From contig JAKZZE010000013.1 of NCBI GenBank assembly GCA_024220505.1, positions 1,054,001 through 1,118,000 on the forward strand: a DNA stretch of 64,000 bases. Reading direction: 5' to 3'. A program made the position numbers and the translations under genes. This DNA comes from Rhizopus arrhizus. Its lineage: Eukaryota; Mucoromycota; Mucoromycetes; Mucorales; Rhizopodaceae. Below the pieces are notes generated by a model. It ran no database searches. It was not told where the DNA came from and worked only from the letters and a program-made list of their open reading frames with translations. Below are positions 21,577-32,490 of this stretch, piece after piece; position 1 is the stretch's first letter; every line of letters starts with the position of its first letter.

Positions 21577-23930
21577 ACATGAGAATGTGAAACAAACTAC
21601 AAATTAAAGTCACAACAAAGGACTCTAGAGCGTTATCATTCGAAATACAGGCCAAGGCTTGGCCTTGTTGCTTTTGAGATACAGCTTCTAGATAGCTAGC
21701 CATATTGTTGCTTATAAGCAAGTATCTCATCAAGCTATAATATATAAAGTCAAAAATTGAAAAGGGAAAAAGAAAAAGAAAAAAGGTTGGCTTTTGAGCC
21801 AGAGTTGGTGACGAAGGAGAGAACGAGAAAAAGCTTTAAAAATGAATATAACAAAAAGAATACTTTTTTTTATAAAATGACTTTTCTAAACATGCTATAC
21901 CTGATCTTTATATAGTAAATGCATAGATATTCTCATCATTCAAAATAAAATTTGATATTAAAGGAGAACAAAAATAAGTAATGTGAGATTGTTCATATAA
22001 AATTCATTATGAATGCACACTTTTTGTTTTTCATTGTAAGGTTGTTTTGACAAAAAAGTCGACAAAGACATCGAACTGTCCTGTTGTTTTCATTAGAAAT
22101 AGTGTAATTATGATGCTTTCAGATATCTGTATACAGTCCATAAGCAAAGTTAATGGGAAAAAAAGATTTGGATGAGAACATTTGGATTTTATGCGTTGAT
22201 ATTGTACATTTATCTTCCGTGACTAAAACTGTACTGTTTTTATTGATAAAGAACATATTGTATAGCAAAAGAAAAAAATAAAGCCAAAATATGTTTAATT
22301 ATCACAGAGCAAACAATAAAACATTCATAACTCAGTAACTCTTATCAATAAAAACCACATATTTACCCTAACCAGTATGTTTAGATAGCTGAAGCACGGT
22401 CTACAAACTGGTTATCGTCAATTATAAAACAGGGCTTTCAACTATCTTTTTTTGTCGAAATCTACTTGTGTTTGATTACGGTGAAGCTTTGATAAATTAA
22501 AGTGCTTCTACTCAACAGAAATACAATGAAGTAGCTCGAATTGAAATAAAGTTTTCTTTATCTGTAGCCTTTCAAAGCAATACTAAAAGCTAAAGAAGTA
22601 AGACCATGTAAATAGACACCAGTAAAAATAATATTACGATTTATTGGTGAAAATAATACTGTTGAAATATCTGTCGTGGTGATAATGAATCTTATTGGTA
22701 AAATCTATTAAAGCTCACTAACAAATGGTTTTCTGTATTATGCAATAGACAAATATTAGGTACAGAGGTGAAGGAAACCTGTCAATGAAGAGAAAGCGTA
22801 CACGTAAATATGAAAGGAGATAAAGATGATGAGCAGGATCTTGATAAAGTAGATAGTGCTGTGTTGTCAGGATAACCTGCTAACAATGCCCTTGTATATA
22901 CTCCGAATTTTTAGAAGGGTTGAATACATTTTATTAGTGATGAAGACAATCGAGGAAATGTCTACTCTGACAGGTAATTTACAGAGATTGTAGCAATAAC
23001 AATTCGTGTTATAGCTCTGAAACTAATAATGAGCTTCAATACTGCAAAGAAATGTCTCCACGCCCTTTCCTAAGCAGCCAGATCTACTATCAACGTTGTT
23101 ATATTCTCCTTATTAAGCACTTGAGTGTTGTGTGAGGTTACTTAAAACCTTCATGTTATGTAGCTTAAAGCTAAGACTATATAACACTAAATGTTATATA
23201 GCCATCAGTACACTTAAACAACTTTGACCATTCAGCTTGTTCAACTCTAGCTTTTTAGTTGTTATTTGTATAAAAAGAAATATTGTCCACATTCAATGAA
23301 CTATTTCTTTTGCTTTTACTCGATAAAAAAGTCTAAGAAACTTGTTGATTATCAGGCTTTTTTTCATCTTTTAGTTAGCTCTTGATCAGCTATAGATTAT
23401 ACCTCCAATACCACAAACATATCATGAACTATAGATACATGGGTCATCCTTTATCAAAAGCATGTATTTCGCATATTGATTCAATTGATGACAGTGTAAT
23501 AAGCCTATCAAATGTTCTATACTTTCTTTCACACATGAAATCCATAGCATAGTAATTAAAAGATGTGCGGCTACATAATGATAAGTTGCAATATAAAACG
23601 ACTGAACTTTAGAAAAGTATGGTATCAAGGAATTGAGGGCATTCCCACTTGAGACTTCTTCAAATGTCAAAAGTACCGACAAGTGTAAAAGTAGCTTCGA
23701 TCATCGTAAAGCCTTATTGGGTTCCTCGGCAGTAACTGATGAATTCCTCTTGGTGTCTTCTAAAACAATTTAAAAGATCAAGTTATTTTTTCAGCATGCT
23801 ACAGACAGTTTGTTATTGTACTATATAAAGTATGTATCACTTATCATTCAACTTTTTTTTTAAAAGAAAAGGTAAAGCAATATATGTTTGGAACACAAGG
23901 TTTGAGTCTAAAGGACCCATACACAAGTTA
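21577..23930. other. Gene-poor AT-rich region
   Basis: No gene supported. The minus frame running into the LINE from 21733 has an ATG but no recognised domain. Around 22770-23050 a plus-strand Lys/Arg-rich frame (KRKRTRKYERR) with many stops may be a fossil. A minus ORF at 23422-23682 (86 codons) has no recognised domain. Confidence 0.35.
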
Positions 23931-23966
23931 CAGTGCTGGCGACTCCAATTGGAACCGTCAGCACTG
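23931..23966. repeat. Palindromic pair of Tc1-like terminal repeats flanked by TA
   Basis: The 36 bases from CAGTGCTGGCGACTC to CAGCACTG are an imperfect palindrome centred on CCAATTGG, flanked by TA on both sides (23929-23930 and 23967-23968). Each half begins CAGTGCTG and ends CCAATTGGA. It resembles the other Tc1-type ends in the window (CAGT..., CAATTGGA) and looks like two element ends joined head to head with the interior lost. Confidence 0.6.
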
Positions 23967-23968
23967 TA

Positions 23969-25429
23969 TAATATTGTCTTGCCTTCAAAGTGTATGATCG
24001 TTCAAGTAATGTTCGTGCATTGATTAAATCAAGCGAAGAGGTGAGGAGCCGTAATGATCCTAATGTACTTGCTTCATACAATCCATTTTCTACCAACTCT
24101 ACATCAACGACTTGACCCTCAACACATGTGATCTGAATGAAATGTACTTGCATGCTTCTTTTATGTCTGGCTTTAAGATAGGGATCTCTATAGAATAGAT
24201 TATTAATGATCTTTGGTTCACGAAGGATTTTTCTGTGATCAAGATGGTATTTTGGGTCTTCAAGGCGTTTCGCAAATTCAATATTAAGTTCACTATGTTT
24301 CCATTAGGTTCAGTGGTACATATTCTTGAATCGACTTTATCCCCAACCCTTGACTTCTCGCTCTTACTTAATATCTTTACTTTTGATGGTTCTTTATTTA
24401 CTGATTCGCCTCTAAATTTGAAAAAAAAGGGTTATAAAAGAATCATATATTCTTTATTTACCAAATACAAAACATATTCGGGTTAGTAAAGACAGCTTTC
24501 ATGATTTAAGACCATACTTTAATAACATAGTTTTGTTCCGTTTTACAACTATTGTTTGAGAATGACAAGGTGTTTGGGTTTGTGCACATCAAGTTTAATC
24601 TACCAATAGATAGCTAAAATTGAGAATCAACAACACAAATATATCATTAAATGCTTTACAAATATGCTATCTTTCCAAAATAGTGAAAATCAAACAAGTC
24701 AGGAGTTATAGAGCTTTTTAGATAGAAGAATGATGTCCTTTATCAAATATTCATCCAGCATTATCATATGTTGCAGCCTTATTTTATGGAAAAATCAAAC
24801 CGAATTGGAAGGTGGACATCGATGTTTTTGACTTGTGCCATTTTTTCTCTAAATGTGATAAAATTGGCACGGAGTAACTGTATGAAATGTGTATTATAAG
24901 GCAACCCTAAGATTGATGACAAAGCGGATGAAATTCCTTTCTTTATTAATTTTTACTGGTCAGTGAAGGTATTGTACTCGTACTTAATACAATATATCAA
25001 TTAGCATTAAGAGCTAAAGATAATTCTGATAGATACAATTTAATTGAATAAAAAAAATTTTTTTTTTGAAAGAACACCAGAGAACTTCATCTAACGCCCG
25101 TTATACAAGCTTCTCCGCTCTCACTCATCTTGACTCTACATTATTAAGGCTATTTGAAGACAAAGACAAAAAGAAATGAGCCTTGTTAATTAATATCATC
25201 TTTATTTTTACATCCCTTCTTTTTTTTTTTAACTTATGCCTCAAATTAAATCGTTTATTTCACACTTATACCACACCAAGTTGAACAAAAGCTTTGATTA
25301 TGCTTTAAACCTTTTTAATGTAAAGGTTTAAAACCTTACAGTATTTTAATCTAAAATAAGATAGTTTGATCAATTATCTCCTTATTAAAGTAATGTGAAG
25401 TGTTTATTATAAGTAGGATACATGTGCCT
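23969..25429. other. Decayed region without intact gene
   Basis: Short plus-strand frames around 23970-24110 (YDRSSNVRALIKSSEEVRS) look protein-like but break quickly. The palindromic Tc1 footprint interrupts the region on its left. From 24500 to 25430 only AT-rich sequence was seen. Confidence 0.35.
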
Positions 25430-26130
25430 CTGAAGATAAGGTTACTGCTATCAAGATATCTCAACAAGAATATGGTAATCTTTTATGGCAAGTGAAGAAT
25501 CAAAAGACAACAGCTTTAGAGGGAAATACCAAGTTGGCAAAGTTGGTGATAGTTAATGAATTAAATATTACTTAACGATAGATATCATCTAGTCACTTCT
25601 GTTATAATCTGCACCATGGAAGACCTATTCTTATTTGACGCCCTTGACGGAATGAAGGATTCCGTATTTTACCCGAAATTGAACATGAGCAGATGTGAGG
25701 CTGGATTCCTTTGTACACTTGATCGCATGAAATAAGTAATCATTTAGGTTTCAATTGAATGAGAGAACATAGACCTTTTTTCCCTAAAAAAAAAAAAGTG
25801 AAACAAAAGATTCCTTTTTGGAAAAGAAGCATTTGATGACCCGATATAGCATCTGATAAAACCCAAAAAAAAGAAGCCCATGATATACTTTGAACGCTAT
25901 CCTCAGGATATATTCACACCTGCAATACATGTTTTAGTGAAGAAGAGAGCAATAGATCCATGGGTTACAAATGGAACCTTAGCAAAAGCTTTCGATCCTC
26001 ATTGGGGCCAAAAGAATCGTAAGAGGAGAGCAAAAATGGAATGTACATTTTGATTTACAATAGCGCGCAATTTATCTTTACACCGTGTAACCCATGGGCA
26101 AAACACAAGCACAACTGAAACAGCGTGTTT
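25430..26130 (+). pseudogene. Decayed protein-coding fossil of unknown family
   Basis: Plus-strand pieces in different frames read as a former protein: KVTAIKISQQEYGNLLW, then MEDLFLFDALDGMKDSVF and CEAGFLCTLDRMK, then IYFERYPQDIF and KKRAIDPWVTNGTLAKAF, ending near MECTF..IARNLSLHRVT. Stops and frameshifts separate them, and an A-run near 25786 interrupts one piece. No family could be named. The order and length suggest one gene of about 230 codons or more. Confidence 0.45.
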
Positions 26131-27300
26131 TTTTTTTTTTCTTTCTTTCTTTACTGGGATCCTGTATTATCCAGAAACTCTAAAGTGACCAAGCCCAAGA
26201 AATGAAGTGATGCAGCATATGCTTTATTCTCATTACATGGATTTTGTTTATTTGTAAATGAACCTTGTCCTGTTGTTTCTTTTGTCATTCATTGTTGCTA
26301 TCCTAGCATACTAAAGTACAAGAGCAAAACATCCTGTTAGCTGTAAATAATATTGATCATTATTTAATATTAATGCAATAATGGCGTACAAAAAGGTCAT
26401 GAAAGCTTAATATTTATTGACAAGAGTGAATTTTCTTGAATTTCTTGTGACTACTCAAAGAAACAGCTGAGATGGAAAAAGTGATTATCACACGTTATTC
26501 AATTGCTAAGAACAAAACTAAGGTTGTGATCAAGCGCTGATCACTCAAACTTAACATTGGCTTAAAAGACTCGATTGTATGAGTACCATCTGCCACATAA
26601 TATATAATTAGAACTGCAAATAAACAATAGTAGTATTCTTTCCCATTCAAAATAAATTATATGACTCGAATTATAAATAAATCAATTAAATAAGCGTGCT
26701 TCACTGACACTGCTTTTGTAATTAATTTAAAAAATCCGAGAAAGCGGAAATTATATTAGAAAAAGAGCAAAAAAAAAAAAACACGACCAAAAGATGATAA
26801 AAATGGAATAGTCCAATCTTATATGCTTTCATTTTAGTTTTCATAGCATTGAGATATTGACCTAAAGGTGTTGTATTCTTATTTTCTAAAGATATGACCT
26901 GTCCTTTGAATCTTTATTCTAGAGTGTTATTTGACCGTTCTGAAATATGATAAACGTCTCAAGCTAACATCGACAGAATGGACGAAATGAAAAAAAAAAG
27001 AAATCCTTGTCGACTAATTACAGACTCAAATGATAAACAAGTAGGAATTCATGTACCCTTTCTCAGATTTCTTTTTTGAATGTCACACAATCTCTTTATT
27101 GTCTGCTCATCCATTCTGACGAATAAGAACTCACTTTCTGATCTCCAGACGCATAAATAGACTGTCTGAACTCTTCCGTGCAGGTTGTTTAATGAATAAA
27201 TAAAAAAAGAGGGTTACATCATGTATTTTATACAGAAAATAAAAATTGAAGAGAAAAACACGTCTCGATTTGGACATGATTCAATGCAGGTGTTTTCTAG
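26131..27300. other. AT-rich spacer downstream of the methyltransferase
   Basis: Begins with a (CTTT)n-type tract (near 26140). No coding region supported. The bases next to 27301 are the 3' UTR of the minus-strand methyltransferase. Confidence 0.4.
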
Positions 27301-28585
27301 CTATTCTTTTGCTGTGCTTGGCTCTTGTGATAGCGGCTTTTGAGCAGCGTATGCCAACATCCTTGGTTCCCAACCTTCTTCTAAAAGCCCTTCAATGTAG
27401 TCATCAATCAACGATTCATATTCTTCTTGGTCATCTACTAATTTGTTTGCCAAAAGCGGCTTTAAAGCAAGAACTGCCAATTTCCAATTCCCGAGCATTT
27501 CTCTAGCAAGCGAGCTTAAAGGTTGTTCTGTCATGACTTTTAGATTTTGTCAAATACATTCTTTTTAAATGGATGCTGACTTACTGTATTGTAAAGATCT
27601 CTCTTGTGTTTCGATCAAGTTAAAATTTTGTTGTTGCAACATTGTGCCTAATTTAGCCGAAATACACGGGTCTTTGTTATTTTCCTTCAATATGTCATAA
27701 ACTACTTAATGTAAGTGATCCTGTTGTTATTATTATCAAAGAGTTTACATTGTTGATTCACTGTTTTCACAATTAAAACCTGATCATCTTCCTATACAGA
27801 CTTCATTTAGATAAGAAAAGCAGAATATATAAAAAAAAACTTACTGGAAATTTGGATTCCATGAGTTCAACAAAACCACCTGGTTTTAAAACACGGTATA
27901 TTTCTTTAATGACGAATGGCCATTCGTCTATAAGGAAAGCGGTCAACATGATACGCATATTCACAAAATCAAACGTGTTATCATGAAACGGCAGACCGTG
28001 CAAGATGTTGTGTAATTGAAATTTGACATTTTCGGGTCGAATGGTAGTTGGAAACATATCTGCCATGTCAAGCCCAATAAACTTGAATTCTGGATATTCA
28101 ACTGCCATTTCCTATCGATCCGTCAGCACACAATAAACCTTTTCTGCTTTAAGCTTACCAACACCCAGCATCCTGTTCCACAACCAAGGTCAAGTACGGT
28201 GGCGTTTTTGGGTAACGATGAATGAATGGAGTCTAAAATATTTTTACTGATACAAAATGTTAACAAAACAAATAAAAAAAGACGGAAATAATTACCCATC
28301 AAATACAGCTTTTAATGCGAAATGTTGCTATTTATAATAAATGAGTGATGAGTGCTGTGTACTATCCTATTTCTTTACTGAATTTAATCTATCTTGTTCT
28401 ATTTCATCTTTTGGTAAAATATAAGTACTTGATTCATTATGATATTGTCTCCCATCAATAGTCACTGAAGCTGTCGTATTTGATGATGTGTTTGCTGAAC
28501 AATTTGGTGATGTCGTATTTACACTTTTTCTTCTCAGAGAATTCTGTCTGGTAGAACGATGATATTTAGATTGTTTCGCTCCCAT
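27301..28585 (-). CDS. SAM-dependent class I methyltransferase (copy 1), myristoylation-type N-terminus
   Basis: Spliced from the ATG at 28585 (MGAKQSKYHRS) through short introns of about 45-65 bases to the TAG at 27301. A Ser/Thr/Asn-rich leader of about 45 residues precedes RQYHNESSTYILPKDEIEQ, QHFALKAVF, then the SAM-binding motif I VLDLGCGTGCW, acidic loop FIGLDMADM, DNTFDFVNMR and the VLKPGGFVEL strand, followed by a helical C-terminal part (LAREMLGNWKLAVLALKPL). It fits the family of small fungal methyltransferases with unknown substrate. MGxxxS at the start fits N-myristoylation, so membrane association is inferred. A paralogue at 46144-47474 has the same architecture. Confidence 0.82.
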
Positions 28586-29197
28586 GAAAGAAAAAGAGAA
28601 GAAAAGGAAAAATGTGAAAGGATAGGATTATCATTAATAGAAAATATATGTGATACATGACACAAGAAAGTATTCAAATGATAATGAATGGTCAGACATT
28701 AAATGTCATTTTGTAATGTCTTCTTATTGGTGGCTTGATTTATCGTCGTCTACAAAATGACTAGACCACGTTTTCACCCCTTAATTGTAACTTTATAACT
28801 CAGTTTCCTCCTAAGCCTAACATGGTTTTGTGGCTTTTTTTATCATTTGTCATCTAAAACACAAGGTTTACATCAATAAATATGAATGTGTATATGAATC
28901 ATAAGATAAAAAGTTTAGGCCAACAATGATTACCGGAAATATAAATAGACTTTTCTTTTTTGTACACATTGAAGTTAGACAAGACCCATAAACAGACCGA
29001 CTGTACGGAGAAAGCACTCTTGTCTGACAAAAACCTAAAGACATTTACAAGTAGAGTCTACACTTTATTCTAAAACTACTGGTGTACTTTTGAGGAGGAA
29101 AAAAAAAAAATTCGTGCAAAACATAAGAGTAATAACAATAGTGAGTACATGTAACAAAATAAATAAAACAAATTATTAGATATTATATCAAGAATAT
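28586..29197. promoter_or_regulatory. Upstream region of methyltransferase copy 1
   Basis: AT-rich sequence with no supported coding region, expected to contain the promoter of the minus-strand methyltransferase. No specific site assigned. Confidence 0.35.
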
Positions 29198-29242
29198 GAA
29201 ACTTACCAATCACTCGAAACTTACCAATCACTCGAAACTTAC
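29198..29242. repeat. 18-base tandem repeat, 2.5 copies
   Basis: GAAACTTACCAATCACTC at 29198-29215 is repeated at 29216-29233, followed by a partial GAAACTTAC at 29234-29242. It lies just past the 3' end of the Fanzor pseudogene in that gene's orientation. Confidence 0.85.
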
Positions 29243-29379
29243 ATTCAATGATAAAAGGCGCAACAACTGAATCTTAATAAACAAAGTTCAACTTTTTAAG
29301 GTCAACATTACCAAAAGTGCTCCAAGGTAACACAGCGATAGCTGTATTGAATAGTGACAAGGTTCTAGGTAAAACTCAT

Positions 29380-30430
29380 CGTTCTTCATGCTCTTCAGGC
29401 TTTTGTCTTCTTTTCATAGAGCTTCTTCTTCCAGCTCCAGTACACTGAAGCCTCTCTCGTATTTCATCACTGAAGCAAAGGTTGCGAACAAGATGAATCT
29501 TATTCAGGCATGCTGCCAAACCCCGATTCCATCAACGTTCACAATGTTCTTTAGCACCAAAGCTATTTTGCACGGTCCCTTTGCAATTTTGATCTGTGCA
29601 TCCAAAAAAGCAAGTCAGCAAACAATTTTAATCACTGCTGATCAGCGTAGACAAGTAAACCATGACACATCATTTTAGGGTTATTTTGTCTTTGATATGG
29701 ATTTGGTATTCTCTTGTAAGCCTACGATGCTCACAAGAGCCTTGTTCGAAACCTATCAAATATAAACATCCATGTTTCTTTAGCCTTCTGAATCTGACGC
29801 CCCCCACAGATCTTTGATATCGGGTATTTGGAGCGGAATCGTGGGCCATGATAAAAACAGCGTCGTTTCCAAGTTTACGTTTCAGTTTGGTGATCCTTGC
29901 TAGATTTTCTGATTTCTAATGTACTCGGACAGTTTCAATATCGATGCAAGGGACGCATCGACAAGTGATTGGTTGTAGTTCCAGCATAATACCTTTATAG
30001 CAACTCAGTCATCAATGCACAGTTTCTAAGGTGATCATCAAAATTGTGTAGATCTTAAGATCAAGGATTTATAAGAGTATCTTTAGCAAAATGATTGCCA
30101 AAATGAACTTCAATATGATTGGCATAAGCTGTCTCTATCTTCAATCCTTCCACTAAAGAGAATAGTTGAGCATAGTTGAGTTTGGGCCACTCATAAATAG
30201 TATAGTTGAGGTATCTTTGAATGCATTGACCAATAAATGTATATCTGCGAGCTGCTGCCTTACCCACACAGTCACGATGGTAGCGTATTAAGAATAGCTA
30301 TATCTCGAAACCATTCCCTGTTAGTGTAAGCAGCGATATCAAAATGAGCATCACCTTGAAGTGCGCAAAATCATATGAAATTATATAAGGAATAGACATG
30401 TATTATAGTAGCATGGATGATGTTTACGAA
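29380..30430 (-). pseudogene. Fanzor pseudogene (RNA-guided nuclease of the TnpB superfamily)
   Basis: Minus-strand pieces are in the right order for a Fanzor1 protein. At 30061-30267: GKAAARRYTFIGQCIQRY, LNYAQLFSLVEG and ANHIEVHFGNHF (N-terminal helical region). At 29671-29900: KLKRKLGNDAVFIMAHDSAP, NTRYQRS, FRRLKKHGCLYLIGF, then CEH, matching the RuvC-II and zinc-finger region (family pattern: WSAPNTRYxEP, GFRRxLKKHGxxVYLIDE, C..C). Next, CHGLLVYADQ fits the CHGLLRC strand. At 29502-29531 another frame reads WNRGLAACLNK, the RuvC-III motif WNRD with Asp changed to Gly. The span for RuvC-I appears deleted, and stops and frameshifts are frequent. The element is dead. Identification rests on recalled Fanzor motifs. 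Confidence 0.75.
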
Positions 30431-30589
30431 ATCCTATGAAGATGTTCCTCAAGACCGTCTCTGGTGTCGGCCCGCTTTTTTCTGTTTTGGTCTTTTTTTT
30501 TTTTTAATTTTGGTCTGAATTCTTTTAAGCGATCATTCCGTTCAGGTGTTGATGCGCTCAGACATCTTTTGATGACTGTTCCATTCGAA

Positions 30590-30920
30590 ACATGTCAAGC
30601 ACAGACAGCTGTCTGTTAGGTCACCTCGCTGGCTGTGTGCAAAAGACTGGAGATGGATTCCCGAGGGATTTCTGCAGGTGTCTTTCAAACGATTCGCTCT
30701 ACTGCAAGGTCGCTCGGTGTTTCACAGCGTCAGACATTGGTGGTGCTCCTTTGAGGACGTTTGATCGTCTCCTTGTTTCGTCAAGGAAGTGCGTCCAGGC
30801 GACAATCGGACTTTTAACGACCGGCTCTAAATTATGCAGAAGAGGACGGTGCGAAAAGGGTGAAAGAAGTCCTGGCTAAACCAAGCTGTGTTCGACTGCA
30901 TGTCATGCCGACAGGTTCCC
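30590..30920 (+). pseudogene. Decayed Tc1-like transposase N-terminal region
   Basis: This stretch is visibly richer in G and C than its surroundings. In alternating plus frames it reads GISAGVFQTIRSTARSLGVS (helix-turn-helix-like), then GGAPLRTFDRLLVS (in place of the GGRPR linker), RKCVQATIG, LTTGSK and finally CVRLHVMPT, the order expected of a Tc1/mariner-type DNA-binding region. Frameshifts and stops break it. A structured RNA was considered because of composition but the transposase reading explains more. Confidence 0.45.
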
Positions 30921-31362
30921 TCGTTTAATTTTTTAATATTGTTTAAATGACAGTAAAGAAAAGCAAGACAAAACTCAGGAAAAAAAAAAGTATCTTTAGA
31001 CACAAAGTCTGTGGATCAATTTGGATTAAAAAAAAATCGCTCACATCAAATGATAAAAATAGAGGAATATCTAGTTCAATCGTTCAAATGGACGGTTAGA
31101 ACTGGCTATGGTCATTGTCCTGATCTTCCAATCGAGTAATCCACAGCCAACGGATTAGATGAATCCATTGTCGGAAATGAGATGCACACGATCATCTTGA
31201 AGTAAGGTAAGTCATACCGCTATCTGAAATAGCACTGTGTTTGTTTAACAAACAAAAAACAGAGAGAATGAGCTGCGGTGATCTGAATGTCAAGACAGCT
31301 TTTACACATCATCAAAATGTTCACTAGAGTCTCAACCGGTTTACTTTATAAAAAAATTGCAT
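30921..31362. other. Spacer downstream of eL20
   Basis: AT-rich, with A-runs near 30980 and 31030. No supported gene. The last part is the 3' UTR of the minus-strand ribosomal protein gene. Confidence 0.4.
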
Positions 31363-32311
31363 TTAATAAAAGGTGGTAGGTCTCTTGGCAATGAAGAGAG
31401 CGCGGTGCTTCTTGTCGGCCTTGACAATACGGTGAGGCAAGGGGAAAGCGAGCTTGGGTGTCAAGAGTTGCTTGATGTATTGACGACGAACGTCGGCATC
31501 CTTGACTTCAGCAACACGGATGATTTGAACGGATCTGAAACGAGCACGGTGACGGGCGGCCATGTCTTGGTCTATCATATAAAGTGAGTAAAAAAAAAAA
31601 AAGAGAAATGAGAACTTACAACAGGTGTCGACGGCTTCAACACGGCTCATGGCACGGTATTCTTTGTACATGTTGTGAGTACCGGATCGAGAGTCGTAAC
31701 GGATCCAGATGCCAAAGTTCTTGATTTGCTCAGGACGCTTTTCGTGAATCTGTACAAGAGGTGAGTTGGGCATTTCTAAAACAAGAAAAACTTACTTGGT
31801 TCAAAGCAACAATTTCACCAGCGGCCTTCTTGACCTTACGGAGCTTCTTCAAAAAGTACCAGAAACGAGACTTGGCAACGACATCGTTGGGAGCAAAGAT
31901 TCTCATACGGTAAAGTTTGGGAGAAGCTTCAGTTTCAGAGGGGAGCTTACGTCCAACAACCTTTTTTAAAAGTGTTAGTGTGTAACCTATATTTTTGAAG
32001 CTTTATTTTACTTGATATTCCTTCAACTAAAAGATACAGAAAGATTAGTTTCACGTCATTTGTATTTTTTGAAAGATGGATCAATGAGAATGGACGAAAA
32101 ACATTTTTTTCCACTTCCAAAAATCAACCGGTGCCAGCATGTCTCTATGCATTATTTTTATACTTCTCCATATGTCCACATGTAAAAGTTTCATCCATAT
32201 TATCCATTTCATGACAAGATATACATCCATTCGACCCATGCTGAACTACATGCCATCCATTCTCATCCATCCATCCATCCTTTCTTTTGAGTCACTTACT
32301 CTGCAAACCAT
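31363..32311 (-). CDS. RPL20: 60S ribosomal protein eL20 (L18a)
   Basis: Exons run from the ATG at 32311 to the TAA at 31363. The first two are tiny: 32300-32311 (four codons) and 32012-32026 (five codons, LKEYQ), separated by a 273-base intron, then a 51-base intron to the main exon starting [15 protein letters not shown]. Later exons encode [55 protein letters not shown] and [15 protein letters not shown]. These are classic eL20 sequence throughout, and the length (about 175 residues) fits. The protein is a structural part of the large ribosomal subunit. The long first intron in a ribosomal protein gene is common in fungi and may be regulatory. It is divergent from the GATA gene, with 179 bases between start codons. 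Confidence 0.93.
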
Positions 32312-32490
32312 ATTGTCCTTCCGTTCAAATGATAAAGAGAGAGATCCAATCGTACCTTGGCTAACGCTCTCAATTACTTTTTCCGGTTTTAATGATACTC
32401 CCTTTCTTTCATCCCACACGCTTTGAAATAACAGTCACAATTTCTATTTTTGGGATCTCCCAAGACATTCTTTCTCGCATCTCCTACATC
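32312..32490. promoter_or_regulatory. Compact divergent promoter between eL20 and the GATA-finger gene
   Basis: Only 179 bases separate the two start codons, so the promoters must overlap. Pyrimidine-rich runs precede the plus-strand start. No specific element assigned. Confidence 0.5.

Noticed and set aside
30540..30920. Candidate structured non-coding RNA (RNase P, SRP or U3-like)
   Set aside because: Higher GC and a perfect palindrome (ACAGACAGCTGTCTGT) suggested RNA structure, but no conserved core of these RNAs was found and transposase-like frames explain the sequence better.
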